Part shown: positions 45,904 to 54,818 of the stretch, piece after piece
How the letters are laid out: each line of letters begins with the position of its first letter
How positions within the stretch are numbered: the stretch's first letter is position 1
Assembly (NCBI GenBank): GCA_017451735.1
Contig: JAFTNU010000030.1
Coordinates: 1 to 64,000 of the forward strand
Direction: 5' to 3'
Length of the DNA stretch: 64,000 nt
DNA from: Clostridia bacterium
GTDB taxonomy: Bacteria > Bacillota > Clostridia > Oscillospirales > CAG-272
Notes under the pieces: generated by a model
The model's database searches: none
Seen by the model: only the letters and a program-made list of their open reading frames with translations
Told to the model about the DNA's origin: nothing
Made by a program: the position numbers and the translations under genes

Positions 45904-46690
45904 ATACCGTTTGCCGCTTTTTGCGATATTCTCCGGGAGTCATACCGTATAAGCGCCTAAAGCGTCTGGAGAAATTGGCGTAGTCCCGAAAGCCGGCGTA
46001 CTCATGGATCGCGCATACGGGAATATCGGTAAAGGTCAACAAATTCTGCACATGAGAGAAGCGGACGCGATCCAAATAGGTTTTGAAGTTCATACCGGTC
46101 TGACGGGCGAACAGCTCGGACAGATAGGTAACGGAAAGTCCCAAATGCGCCGCCGTATCGGCCAGCGTGATGCCGTTTCTGAAATTTTCGGTGACGTACA
46201 GCAGAGCGTGTTGGATATAGGGCATCGGTTCGGCCCCCGATGTGCGAGGGTAGCAGGAAAGCTTTTGCATCACGCAGGTCAGTAAGGTGCGGGCATAGTC
46301 AATATGTGTCTCATGCACCTGTACCAGCTCGCTCAGCAGGGCCAGCATCAGCGGGCGGTCCGCCGTGGTCAGAAGAAACGGCGGAGCGGCGGGCGCGTAC
46401 AGTACGGGCAGAGAAAAGGCAGGGTTATCATATTCGCATTTGAACATGATGTTGATCATATCCGCGTCTGCATTGCGGACGGCGTGCGTGTTTGCAGGGG
46501 TCAGGAGGAAAAGCGTGCCGGCGTGCATGGGATATTCCCGACCGTCGATCACGCAGGTGCCGCCTCCTGCAATGATATATTCCAGCTCGAAAAATTCATG
46601 TATGTGTGGGTCTGCGTTCCCGGAAAAAGCTTTGCGTGAGGCGGAAATAAAGTCATTGGCGATTTGAGCTTCCTTTTTCAGTATGATCAC
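45902..46690 (-). CDS. AraC-family transcriptional regulator
   Basis: 262 aa. N-terminal cupin (DPHIHEFFELEYIIAGGGTC, MHAGTLFLLTPANTHAV), C-terminal double HTH (ITLADTAAHLGLSVTYLSEL; IPVCAIHEYAGFRDYANFSR; RRLYGMTPGEYRKKR). Begins with GTG, supported by GGAGGTG nine bases upstream. Divergent from the second GH38 gene and most likely its activator, the same plan as the regulator/GH38 pair at 5-9 kb. Confidence 0.88.
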   Translation of the reverse strand: MIILKKEAQIANDFISASRKAFSGNADPHIHEFFELEYIIAGGGTCVIDGREYPMHAGTLFLLTPANTHAVRNADADMINIMFKCEYDNPAFSLPVLYAPAAPPFLLTTADRPLMLALLSELVQVHETHIDYARTLLTCVMQKLSCYPRTSGAEPMPYIQHALLYVTENFRNGITLADTAAHLGLSVTYLSELFARQTGMNFKTYLDRVRFSHVQNLLTFTDIPVCAIHEYAGFRDYANFSRRFRRLYGMTPGEYRKKRQTV

Positions 46691-46713
46691 GGCAGAAACA
46701 CCTCCACGAGCTA

Positions 46714-46791
46714 TTATAGCATGCTATCCGAAAAAACGCAATGTTTTATGCAAGAAACGCTATAGGCAATTTTTATGGGATGCGCTATAAT
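46714..46791. promoter_or_regulatory. Divergent promoters, AraC gene and GH38
   Basis: Minus strand: TTGCGT (46742-46737), 17 bp, TATAAT (46719-46714). Plus strand: TAGGCA (46763-46768), 17 bp, TATAAT (46786-46791). The weak plus-strand -35 suits activation by the AraC protein. Confidence 0.6.
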
Positions 46792-46830
46792 CGTAGCAGA
46801 GGATGTCTTACAAAAAGCAGGAGGAACGGT

Positions 46831-49200
46831 ATGAAAAAGATATACATGGTGGGCAATGCCCATCTGGATCCCGTCTGGCTTTGGCAATGGCAGGAGGGAT
46901 TTGCCGAAATAAAAGCAACCTTTCGCAGCGTCCTGGACCGCATGAAGGAATTTGATGATTTTATCTTCACCTCTGCCTGCGGTGCGTACTATATGTGGAT
47001 CGAGCAGAGTGACCCCGGAATGTTCCGTGAGATACAGGAGCGGGTGCGGGAGGGACGCTGGTGCTTGGTGGGCGGTTGGTTGATACAGCCGGACTGCAAT
47101 ATCCCTCACGGCGAATCCTTTGCCCGCCATGCACTGATCACCCAGCGGTATTTTCAGCGAAAATTCGGCCGCATGGCGGTTACCGGGTATAACGTGGATT
47201 CCTTCGGCCACAACGGCAATCTGCCCATGATCCTGCAACAGAGTCGTATGAAAAATTACGTGTTTATGCGCCCTATGCCCCATGAAAAGGAGTTGCCCGC
47301 CCATTTGTTTCAATGGGAGAGCGCGGATGGGAGCCGTGTGAACACGTATCGGATCCCGTACTACTATAACATTGACAGCACGCCGCGGCATTTTGAAAAG
47401 CTTTTTGAGATCGATGCCATAGAAGAGGGCACCGACCAAATGGCCTTTTACGGGGTGGGCAATCACGGCGGCGGCCCGACAGTCACATTGCTGAAGGAGC
47501 TTCATGCGGCTCTTCCTCCGCATTTCATTTATGCGGATCCCGACGCCTATTTTGCCGCACAAAACACCGATGCGGCGCCGGTGGTGCGGGATGATCTTCA
47601 GTATCATGCAAAGGGCTGCTACAGCGCTTGCGCACAGATTAAACGGGGCAATCGCTATGCGGAAAACGGCCTGCTGACCGCCGAGCGTATGGCGGTGCTG
47701 GCGGGGCGGCTGGTGGATCTGACCTATCCCCAAGCGGAGCTGGACTACGCTTGGCGGCGGGTGCTGTTCAATCAGTTTCATGACATTCTGGGCGGCTGCT
47801 CGATCAGAGAGGCTTATGAGGATGCCGCCAAGCTTCATGGAGAGGCGATGGCCATTGCCGATCGGGTCACCAATCTTGCCTGCCAGCAGATCTCCTGGAA
47901 GGTTGACACGCTGGCGGGTCACGACCTGCACTGTCACGTTTCCGAGGCGGAGGCCGAGTCCATCGGCGTACCGGTGGTGGTGTTCAATCCCCATGCCTAT
48001 GAGGTGTCGGCACCGGTACACATTCGCAAGAATTATGCCCGCGTCACCGATGCGCAAGGGAAGGATGTCCCGCTGCAAGCGGTGCGGGATTCCAAAACCA
48101 ATCACGGGGATAAATACGCCACACTCTTTGCGGCAACTGTTCCCGCCCTTGGCTACGCGCTCTACCGCATGTTTCGCACTCCCGCCGCCGAAAAAGCGGA
48201 AAATCCCTTTACCGTTACCGAGCATTCCATGGAAAACGGCCGTTTGCGGGTGAGCTTTGACGAGAATGGCGAGATCTGCTCGTTTTACGACAAAAGTAGC
48301 GGGCGCGAATTGCTATCGGCGCCCACCCGATTGGCCCTTTACGATGATGAAAAAAATGATACCTGGGCACACGGTGTGCAGTTTTTTAAGGATCGAGTGG
48401 ATTGTATCGTGCAGGGCAGGGTCACGGTGATCGAACAAGGCCCCGTGCGTGCGGGGATTCGCACCGAACAGCGCTTTGGTGACAGCTATCTGATCCGTGA
48501 TTATTACCTGTACGCCGACAGCGATGCGGTGGACATCAGGGTAAAGATCGACTTTCGCGAGAAATTCCGCGTGCTGAAGCTCTGCTTTCCGCTGGCCGGA
48601 GAAGGGCAGCGGGCCTATTGTCAGATTCCTTACGGCAGTATCGCGCGTCCGACCGACGGTAGTGAGCAGGTCTGCGGCGATTGGATCGCCATGACAGGCA
48701 CCGCCGGTGGCATCGGCGTGGCCAACGATTGCAAGCATAGCTTTGAGGCGGAGGGCAACGTTTTGTCGCTGACCGTTCTACGCAGTGCGCTCTTTGCCGA
48801 TCATTTCGGCAAGCGGGACGAGTTCTGTGAATTCATGGAGCAGGGCGAGCACCGCTTTTCCTACCGCATTTTCCCCTTTGCCTCTGCGGCAAAGGCCCAG
48901 CGGCAGGCAGAGGAGCTGCAAGGACCACTGATCGCCGTGCCGGAGACCTTTCACAAAGGGCCTCTGCCTGCTACATTTTGCGGCATGAGTGTTTCGGCGG
49001 AAAACCTTTCGGTGACGGCCCTGAAAAAGCACGAGGACGGAGCGGGACTGATCCTGCGTTGTTACGAGACCGATGGACGGGATACTGCGGCTGTGATTCG
49101 CCTGTTTGACACCGAGCATCCTATCACGGTGTCGCATGACACCGTCCGTACCCTGCTGCTTGAAAACGGGCGGCTGCGCGAGACGGATTTTATAGAATAA
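46831..49200 (+). CDS. Glycoside hydrolase family 38 alpha-mannosidase (short form)
   Basis: 789 aa. The Zn site opens the protein: VGNAHLDPVWLWQWQEG (H10, D12), then GGWLIQPDCNIPHGES, nucleophile D123 in YNVDSFGHNG, GNHGGGPT, and NQFHDILGGCSIREAYED. C-terminal beta domains follow. Without the N-terminal domain of the 1003-residue enzyme at 6106, it resembles the MngB-like/mannosylglycerate hydrolase subgroup more than class II. Cytoplasmic. Start at 46831 (RBS AGGAGG), not the longer frame from 46741, which would run through the promoter. Confidence 0.93.
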   Translation: MKKIYMVGNAHLDPVWLWQWQEGFAEIKATFRSVLDRMKEFDDFIFTSACGAYYMWIEQSDPGMFREIQERVREGRWCLVGGWLIQPDCNIPHGESFARHALITQRYFQRKFGRMAVTGYNVDSFGHNGNLPMILQQSRMKNYVFMRPMPHEKELPAHLFQWESADGSRVNTYRIPYYYNIDSTPRHFEKLFEIDAIEEGTDQMAFYGVGNHGGGPTVTLLKELHAALPPHFIYADPDAYFAAQNTDAAPVVRDDLQYHAKGCYSACAQIKRGNRYAENGLLTAERMAVLAGRLVDLTYPQAELDYAWRRVLFNQFHDILGGCSIREAYEDAAKLHGEAMAIADRVTNLACQQISWKVDTLAGHDLHCHVSEAEAESIGVPVVVFNPHAYEVSAPVHIRKNYARVTDAQGKDVPLQAVRDSKTNHGDKYATLFAATVPALGYALYRMFRTPAAEKAENPFTVTEHSMENGRLRVSFDENGEICSFYDKSSGRELLSAPTRLALYDDEKNDTWAHGVQFFKDRVDCIVQGRVTVIEQGPVRAGIRTEQRFGDSYLIRDYYLYADSDAVDIRVKIDFREKFRVLKLCFPLAGEGQRAYCQIPYGSIARPTDGSEQVCGDWIAMTGTAGGIGVANDCKHSFEAEGNVLSLTVLRSALFADHFGKRDEFCEFMEQGEHRFSYRIFPFASAAKAQRQAEELQGPLIAVPETFHKGPLPATFCGMSVSAENLSVTALKKHEDGAGLILRCYETDGRDTAAVIRLFDTEHPITVSHDTVRTLLLENGRLRETDFIE

Positions 49201-49212
49201 AATAGAATAAAG

Positions 49213-49256
49213 AAAATCGCATCCGTTGCCGATCAGGCAACGGATGCGATTTTTTG
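49213..49256. terminator. Bidirectional terminator after GH38
   Basis: An 18-bp perfect stem (49213-49230 with 49236-49253), loop GATCA, then T-rich. Shared with the convergent HAD gene. Confidence 0.9.
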
Positions 49257-49270
49257 ATACCGTTTGCGGA

Positions 49271-50059
49271 TCAAAGTGCTTTTTCCAGCTCTGCGATGAT
49301 GGCGGCGATCGCATGATCGCGGTGATTCACCGTGATGCGATCGGCGACTGCCTTGACTGCGTCGGTGGCGTTGTCTACGGCGTAGCCGATGTTGGCACTT
49401 TTTATCATGGAGATATCATTCTCAAAATCGCCTGCGGTGACAAGAAGGCGAGCGCCTACCATTTTTTTCAACCGCAGGGCGGCGGCGCCCTTGTTGTCGC
49501 CGGCACACATGATCTCGATGCCGATCGGCCAACTGCGGGCAATGGAAAATTCCTCTCCCGAAAGGGCGATCAGCTCATCCCGCAGTGCAATGGCCTCCTC
49601 CTCGGTCTCTGTGACGCAGAGCGCATTGTAAAAGGGGAGTGTACACATGGCCTTCAGAGCATCCACGTCGGGGGCCGCATCCTCGGCGCCGCTGTGCGTG
49701 CATCGGTAGCTGTGGGTGGAGCCGTCGTGGGCCACCAAGCGGGTAATGCGTCCGTTTTCCCAATAGGGACGCCCCAGCTCCAGGGCCTTAAAGTCCGATC
49801 TTCCGCCGGCATAGAGGATCTCATCGGTATTTTCGTCCAGTATCAGCCCGCCGTTGTAGCCCACGAGAGGAGCGTTGACCCGAAATCCGTTCTGATGTGC
49901 TTTCAAAAACAGAGGGTGACGACCGCTGACCACCGTAAAGCGTCCGCCGTTTTCCTGAAAATAGCGGATGGCTTCGCAGTTTTCGGGGGAGACCTCCGCA
50001 TGGCTTGCCAGTGTACCGTCAAAGTCGGTGCATAGCAGAATTCCGTCGAATTTTCTCAT
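49271..50059 (-). CDS. HAD-superfamily phosphatase, Cof type
   Basis: 262 aa. Motif I LLCTDFDGTLA (D11/D13), motif II VVSGR, a C2-type cap in the middle, motif III lysine region NKGAALRL-like (DNKGAAALRLKK), motif IV TAGDFENDISMI. Cof-type enzymes dephosphorylate sugar phosphates, nucleotides or pyridoxal phosphate. Lies 21 bp behind the DUF4234-like gene on the same strand. RBS AGGAG. Confidence 0.9.
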   Translation of the reverse strand: MRKFDGILLCTDFDGTLASHAEVSPENCEAIRYFQENGGRFTVVSGRHPLFLKAHQNGFRVNAPLVGYNGGLILDENTDEILYAGGRSDFKALELGRPYWENGRITRLVAHDGSTHSYRCTHSGAEDAAPDVDALKAMCTLPFYNALCVTETEEEAIALRDELIALSGEEFSIARSWPIGIEIMCAGDNKGAAALRLKKMVGARLLVTAGDFENDISMIKSANIGYAVDNATDAVKAVADRITVNHRDHAIAAIIAELEKAL

Positions 50060-50080
50060 GATTGCTCCTGTTCTGTAGCC

Positions 50081-50464
50081 TTAAAACTGAGGGGGATTGC
50101 CGTTGGGGGGATAGTGGCTCTGCGCTGCATCGATCATGTTGTTGATCTCACTTTGAATCAGCGCGACGCTTACGATGGGGATGATGATGCCGAGAATGAT
50201 CCAGAGGATCTTGTTATCGGTCAGGGGCATGCCGTGCATCGCCTTGATCGCATTGATGTTATCATCTGCGTCGATCCCCAACAGTGCACCGCCCACGCCC
50301 GAGACAAAGAGCATGAGAAGAACGGTCAGCACAGGCGGGATCGAGGTCTTGTGTCCCTGCTGTTGGAGCGCCGTGCAAGTGACGTAGGTCCACCAGAGCA
50401 TATAGATCCCGCAAGTCAGGATCGAAAAAACGATCACGCTTGCCACACTGCGTTTTGTCAACAT
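50081..50464 (-). CDS. DUF4234-like small membrane protein
   Basis: 127 aa with three hydrophobic segments. The N-terminal part (SVIVFSILTCGIYMLWWTYV) carries the DUF4234-like CGIYxxxW pattern; the other helices are at ~44-62 and ~86-104. C-terminal tail Pro/Asn-rich (YPPNGNPPQF). Function unknown. First gene of a two-gene operon with the HAD phosphatase. RBS GGAGGTG. Confidence 0.75.
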   Translation of the reverse strand: MLTKRSVASVIVFSILTCGIYMLWWTYVTCTALQQQGHKTSIPPVLTVLLMLFVSGVGGALLGIDADDNINAIKAMHGMPLTDNKILWIILGIIIPIVSVALIQSEINNMIDAAQSHYPPNGNPPQF

Positions 50465-50492
50465 AAAAGCACCTCCGATGTTTGATGTTATT

Positions 50493-50531
50493 ATTGTAAT
50501 ACAAAAGGGCAGCTGTTGTCAACTGCCCTTT
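50493..50531 (-). promoter_or_regulatory. Promoter of DUF4234-HAD embedded in the ATPase terminator
   Basis: AAAGGGCAG/CTGCCCTTT (50504-50512 with 50523-50531) is a terminator for the upstream ATPase gene. Its loop contains TTGACA (50522-50517, minus strand), which with TACAAT (50498-50493) after 18 bp is the promoter of the next operon. One element both ends one transcript and starts the next. Confidence 0.65.
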
Positions 50532-50549
50532 CATTTTTTGATTTTTGAT

Positions 50550-53246
50550 TTAATTGCTGTGTACGATGCCGCGCTTGCGGTCGATGATGCGGTGCACCAG
50601 CTTGACGATCTCCACCAGAGGGATGATCGCAAAGGCAAGTGCCATGGCGATGCCGTATTCCTGAAGGCCCAGGTGTGCCAGGTTAAAGACGTTCGACAGG
50701 AAGTCGATCTCCACCACGGCCGTGGTCAACAGGAGGGAGAGCAGGCCTGCGCCCCAGAGCCATTTGTTCTGGTTCTTCATGGTGAAGATCGAGCCCTTCA
50801 GCGAGCGCATGTTGAAGGAATGGAAGATCTCGCACATGGAAAGGGTGAGGAAGGCCATGGTGGTACCCAACATTTCTGCCGAGTAGGTGCCTGCGGCAAT
50901 GGCAGCGGCATGATGCATCTCGGCCAGAACATATCGGCCGATCAGATAAGAGGCCATGGTAATTGCGGTTACAAGAATACCCTGGTAAGCAACCGCCAGA
51001 CCCAAGCCGTCGGCAAAAATGCCTTCCTTGGAGTCACGGGGCTTACGCTTCATCACATTGGCTTCGGGCTTTTCCATACCAAGGGCCAGAGCGGGGAAGC
51101 AGTCGGTGATCAGGTTGATCCACAACAGATGCACGGGCTGGAAGATGGTAAAGCCGATGAGGGTGGCAAAGAAGATGGAGAGCACCTCAGAGAGGTTGGA
51201 GGCCAACAGGAACTGAATGGCCTTGCGGATGTTGTCATAGATGCGGCGACCCTCGCCTGCGGCGGAAACAATGGTGGCGAAGTTGTCATCGGCCAGGATC
51301 ATGTCGGCCACGTTCTTGGTCACATCGGTACCCGTGATGCCCATGCCCACGCCGATGTCGGCGTTCTTGATAGAGGGGGCGTCGTTCACGCCGTCACCGG
51401 TCATTGCGGTGACCTTGCCCTTCTTGCGCCAGGCGTTGACGATTCTTGTCTTGTGCTCGGGCTGTACGCGGGCGTAGACCGAATACTTCTCAACGGCGGT
51501 CTCGAATTCCTCGTCCGAGATCTTGTCAAGGTCGGCACCGGTGATAGCCTGGTCGGCGCTGCCGATGATACCCAGCTGCATGGCAATGGCCACTGCGGTG
51601 TCCTTGTGGTCACCGGTGATCATGATGGGGCGGATGCCTGCGGAGCGACATTCATCAATGGCGGGCTTGACCTCGGGACGGACAGGGTCGATCATGCCCA
51701 CAAGACCGACATAGCACAGGTCGCATTCCACGGCCTCGGCCTCGTAGACCGTGGGCTCGGCACAAAGCGATTTCTTGGCGGCGGCCAGGACACGGAGGGC
51801 CCGATCTGCCATCGCCTTATTGGCGGTAAGGATGTCGGCACGGATGCTGTCGGTCATTTCAACCTCGGCACCGCCCACAAGAGCCTTGGTGCAACGCTTG
51901 AGAATTTCATCGGGAGCACCCTTGGTGAACTGGACGATGGAGCCGTCTGCGGTCTTGTGGACCGTGGTCATCATCTTACGCATGGAGTCAAAGGGAACCT
52001 CTCCCACGCGGACGTATTCGGCTTTCTGTACATTTTTGTCGTAGCCCAGCTTTGCGGCGTAGTTGACCAGTGCGCATTCGGTGGGCTCACCTACAGCCGT
52101 ACCGGCCTCCCGATCAAATTCCGCATCGGAGCACATGGACATGGCGGTGGCAAGCAGCACCTCATCCTCACCCACATGATCCACAACGGTCATCTTATTC
52201 TGGGTCAGGGTACCGGTCTTGTCGGAGCAGATGATCTGGGTACAGCCCAGGGTCTCAACGGCAGTGAGCTTGCGGATGATGGCATTGCGCTTGGACATAT
52301 TGGTCACGCCGATGGAGAGCACGATGGTCACCACGGTGGCAAGGCCCTCGGGGATGGCGGCCACCGCCAGAGAAATGGCGATCATGAAAAAGTCCAGCAC
52401 GCTGTGGAAGGTGAAGTCGGCGCCGGTGGCCAGGGAACGGATGATGTTGATGCCGAACACCAGCACGCAGATGCCGATGACCAGATAGGTCAGGATCTTG
52501 GAAAGGCCTGCCAGCTTGATCTGCAAAGGGGTCTTGCCCTCCTGGGCGTTGGTCAGGGCGTCGGCGATCTTGCCCATCTCGGTATCCATACCGGTGGCAA
52601 CCACCACGGCCTTGCCGCGGCCGTAGACCACGGTGGAGCCCATAAAGACCATGTTCTTGCGGTCACCCAGGGCTACATCGCCGTTCTCGCCGGCCTTGAG
52701 CATTTCCTCTTGCTTGGTCACAGGGACCGACTCACCGGTGAGCGCCGCCTCCTCGATCTTCATGGAGGCGCATTCGATGATACGGGCATCGGCGGGCACG
52801 GCATCGCCTGCCTCCAGCACGATGATGTCACCCACGACCAGATCCTCGCTGTGAACGGTGATCTGCTTGCCGTTACGAATGACCTTGGAGGTGGCGGCGG
52901 CGATCTCCTGCAGAGCCTCTATGGCTTTTTCGGCTTTGCTTTCCTGGAACACGCCCAGCACCGCGTTGATGAGCACCACGGCCATGATAATGATCACATC
53001 GGAGGGGAATTCCTTCTCCACGATTGCCAATACGCCCGAAATGATGGCGGCCACAATCAGGATGATGGTCATAGGCTCGGCCAGCTGCTTAAAGAAGCGG
53101 TGCAGCAGGGATTCCTTCTTGCCCTCGGCAAGCTTGTTTTTCCCGTTTTTCTCAAGACGTGTGGCGGCTTCCTGCTCGGAAAGACCGTCGTTGCCGCTCT
53201 GTACTTCCTCGAGAACCGCAGAGTTTTCTTCCAAATAATGTTTCAT
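50550..53246 (-). CDS. P2-type cation-transporting ATPase (Ca2+/Mn2+ class)
   Basis: 898 aa, ten-helix P-type pump. Order: cation_ATPase_N (~1-70), actuator ALTGESVPV, ion-site PEGLATVVT in M4, phosphorylation site CSDKTGTLTQNK (D342), nucleotide domain with KGAPDEIL, TGDGVNDAPSIKNADIG, and WINLITDCFPALALG in M6. These are SERCA/PMR1-like features, so Ca2+ or Mn2+ is the ion. A yybP-ykoY-type riboswitch in the leader makes Mn2+ export the likelier role. Single-gene transcript. Confidence 0.93.
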   Translation of the reverse strand: MKHYLEENSAVLEEVQSGNDGLSEQEAATRLEKNGKNKLAEGKKESLLHRFFKQLAEPMTIILIVAAIISGVLAIVEKEFPSDVIIIMAVVLINAVLGVFQESKAEKAIEALQEIAAATSKVIRNGKQITVHSEDLVVGDIIVLEAGDAVPADARIIECASMKIEEAALTGESVPVTKQEEMLKAGENGDVALGDRKNMVFMGSTVVYGRGKAVVVATGMDTEMGKIADALTNAQEGKTPLQIKLAGLSKILTYLVIGICVLVFGINIIRSLATGADFTFHSVLDFFMIAISLAVAAIPEGLATVVTIVLSIGVTNMSKRNAIIRKLTAVETLGCTQIICSDKTGTLTQNKMTVVDHVGEDEVLLATAMSMCSDAEFDREAGTAVGEPTECALVNYAAKLGYDKNVQKAEYVRVGEVPFDSMRKMMTTVHKTADGSIVQFTKGAPDEILKRCTKALVGGAEVEMTDSIRADILTANKAMADRALRVLAAAKKSLCAEPTVYEAEAVECDLCYVGLVGMIDPVRPEVKPAIDECRSAGIRPIMITGDHKDTAVAIAMQLGIIGSADQAITGADLDKISDEEFETAVEKYSVYARVQPEHKTRIVNAWRKKGKVTAMTGDGVNDAPSIKNADIGVGMGITGTDVTKNVADMILADDNFATIVSAAGEGRRIYDNIRKAIQFLLASNLSEVLSIFFATLIGFTIFQPVHLLWINLITDCFPALALGMEKPEANVMKRKPRDSKEGIFADGLGLAVAYQGILVTAITMASYLIGRYVLAEMHHAAAIAAGTYSAEMLGTTMAFLTLSMCEIFHSFNMRSLKGSIFTMKNQNKWLWGAGLLSLLLTTAVVEIDFLSNVFNLAHLGLQEYGIAMALAFAIIPLVEIVKLVHRIIDRKRGIVHSN

Positions 53247-53304
53247 GCTTCTCCTCTCTGCCTTTTCGGCACCGTGTCAATAGGAGCGCGAGCGCCAAGG
53301 ACGT

Positions 53305-53342
53305 AAAAAAGACTCATGCGGAGATGACCTCCACATGAGTCT
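53305..53342 (-). terminator. Riboswitch-controlled intrinsic terminator
   Basis: On the minus strand GACTCATGTGGAG (from 53342) pairs with CTCCGCATGAGTC (to 53311), followed by six T (53310-53305). The CTCAT of its 5' arm is also needed for aptamer stem P1, so the two folds exclude each other. Confidence 0.85.
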
Positions 53343-53424
53343 CGTTAATCAAGGCAAGCCAGGTCATAATGACCAGTGATGTTGACTTGCCCGCCAAAGG
53401 CGTAACTACTCCCTCACGGATATT
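53329..53424 (-). promoter_or_regulatory. yybP-ykoY family (Mn2+-sensing) riboswitch
   Basis: Read on the minus strand, the leader contains GTGAGGGAGTAG, then GGCGGGCAAGTCAACATCAC, a hairpin GGTCAT/ATGACC, then GGCTTGCCTTGATTAACGAG ending in ACTCATG. The GGGAGTAG box, the GTCAA strand opposite GGCTTG, and P1 formed by GTGAG/CTCAT match the yybP-ykoY consensus as I know it from Lactococcus yoaB and pneumococcal leaders. Ligand binding would hold P1, free the terminator and switch the ATPase on. Confidence 0.82.
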
Positions 53425-53432
53425 GTGGAAAA

Positions 53433-53461
53433 ATTATATCATAAGTTTTTGGCCTTGTCAA
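53433..53461 (-). promoter_or_regulatory. Consensus promoter of the riboswitch-ATPase transcript
   Basis: Minus strand TTGACA (53461-53456), 17 bp, TATAAT (53438-53433). A constitutive-looking promoter, so control falls on the riboswitch. Confidence 0.85.
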
Positions 53462-53498
53462 GTGTTGTTTTGACCGAATTTGGATGCTTTAAAAGGGG

Positions 53499-54773
53499 TT
53501 ATTCATCGTTTTTGGCGATTTTCTTTTTGTTTTCGCCCGATTTTGCGTCTTTTTGGCAGTTTCCCGTGCCGATCTCCCGGTTCTCATAGCATCCCAATCG
53601 GATGCTGGCCCGCCCGTGCTTGCCCCGGATGTCGGCCATGGTCTTTTCCACATGCTCCCGCTTGTCGCTGTCGGGAGAGGAGGCACCCGAGAAGATGTCC
53701 AGCTGCTCTTCGGTGTCACCCGAGACCACCAGCCCCGAGGCAGTGATCGTCAGGGCGCGGATGCTTGCCCCATATCCCCACGCCAGACGGATCAGCTCCA
53801 TGGCGTGCTCGGTCAGATCCTGTTGAAGCCAGGTGGCGCGGCGCAGGGTGCATTGTCGCTGTACGGTACGGAAATTGGGATCCTTGATCTGCACCTGCAC
53901 CACAGTGCATTTGCGGTCAGCGGCACGCAGACGGGCCGCCACCGAATCGGTCAGTGCCATTACACCCGCGCGGATCTCATCCACCCCTGCAATATCGCGG
54001 CGAAAGGTCATTCCGTTGCCCACGGATTTGGGAGCGGGGCGGTCGAAATAGGAGCGGACAGGCTCCTCGTCAAGACCGTTGGCATAGCGCCACAGAGTGT
54101 CTCCCGCTTCGCCCAGCCGCTCGGTCAGTAACCGCCTGTCGGCGGCGGCCAAATCGCCGATGGTGAGGATCCCCAGCCCCGAGAGCGCCTGAGTGGTGCG
54201 CCGTCCTGCAAACAGAAGAGCTGAGACGGGCAGGGGATAGGCCACTGTGCGGAAGTTATCCCGATCGATCACGGTGGTGGCATCGGGCTTTTTGTAGTCA
54301 CTGCCAAGCTTGGCAAAGGCGCGACAAAAGCTGACCCCCACCGATATGGTGATACCGATCTCTTTTTTGACGCGCTCGCGAATGGTATCGGCCAGCTCCT
54401 TCGGGGTCTTTTGAAACAGGCGCAGACTGCCCGTTACATCCAGAAAGGATTCGTCAATGCCGAAGGGGTCCACCAGATCGGTGTAATCCAGATAGATGGC
54501 GTTGACCTTTTTCGATATTTTGCCGTATTCACCGTGGTGGGGCAGAACGCAGACAAGGTCGGGACATTTCTGCTTGGCCTGCCAGATGGTCTCGGCGGTC
54601 TGAATGCCGTATTTTTTGGCTCTTTCGTTTTTGGCCAGGATGATGCCGTGGCGGCTTTCCGGGTCGCCCGTCACCACCATGGGTATCGCGGCCAACGATG
54701 GGTCGAGCAGTGTTTCCACAGAGGCGAAAAAGCCGTTGCAGTCACAGTGTAAGATCACCCGATCCTTGCTCAT
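53499..54773 (-). CDS. dinB: DNA polymerase IV / Y-family translesion polymerase
   Basis: 424 aa. Catalytic Asp and steric-gate region LHCDCNGFFASVE at the start, the DPFGIDESFLDVTG variant of the YSIDE motif, VGVSFCRAFAKLGSDYKKP, then the little-finger domain (CTLRRATW..) and a Lys-rich tail. IDE acids intact. Closest in style to the UmuC/DinB-like proteins of clostridia. Start at 54773 with AAAGGAGG upstream. Lies 45 bp behind a GNAT gene. Confidence 0.9.
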   Translation of the reverse strand: MSKDRVILHCDCNGFFASVETLLDPSLAAIPMVVTGDPESRHGIILAKNERAKKYGIQTAETIWQAKQKCPDLVCVLPHHGEYGKISKKVNAIYLDYTDLVDPFGIDESFLDVTGSLRLFQKTPKELADTIRERVKKEIGITISVGVSFCRAFAKLGSDYKKPDATTVIDRDNFRTVAYPLPVSALLFAGRRTTQALSGLGILTIGDLAAADRRLLTERLGEAGDTLWRYANGLDEEPVRSYFDRPAPKSVGNGMTFRRDIAGVDEIRAGVMALTDSVAARLRAADRKCTVVQVQIKDPNFRTVQRQCTLRRATWLQQDLTEHAMELIRLAWGYGASIRALTITASGLVVSGDTEEQLDIFSGASSPDSDKREHVEKTMADIRGKHGRASIRLGCYENREIGTGNCQKDAKSGENKKKIAKNDE

Positions 54774-54818
54774 AAATGCCCCTCCTTTCTTAAAATACAA
54801 ATTTGCTCAGCATCAAAT

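Noticed and set aside
50478..53306. Very long open frame (942 codons) opposite the cation ATPase
   Set aside because: It is antisense to a gene with all P-type ATPase motifs; its translation is His/Gly/Asp-rich with no domain, as expected from the codon bias of the true gene.
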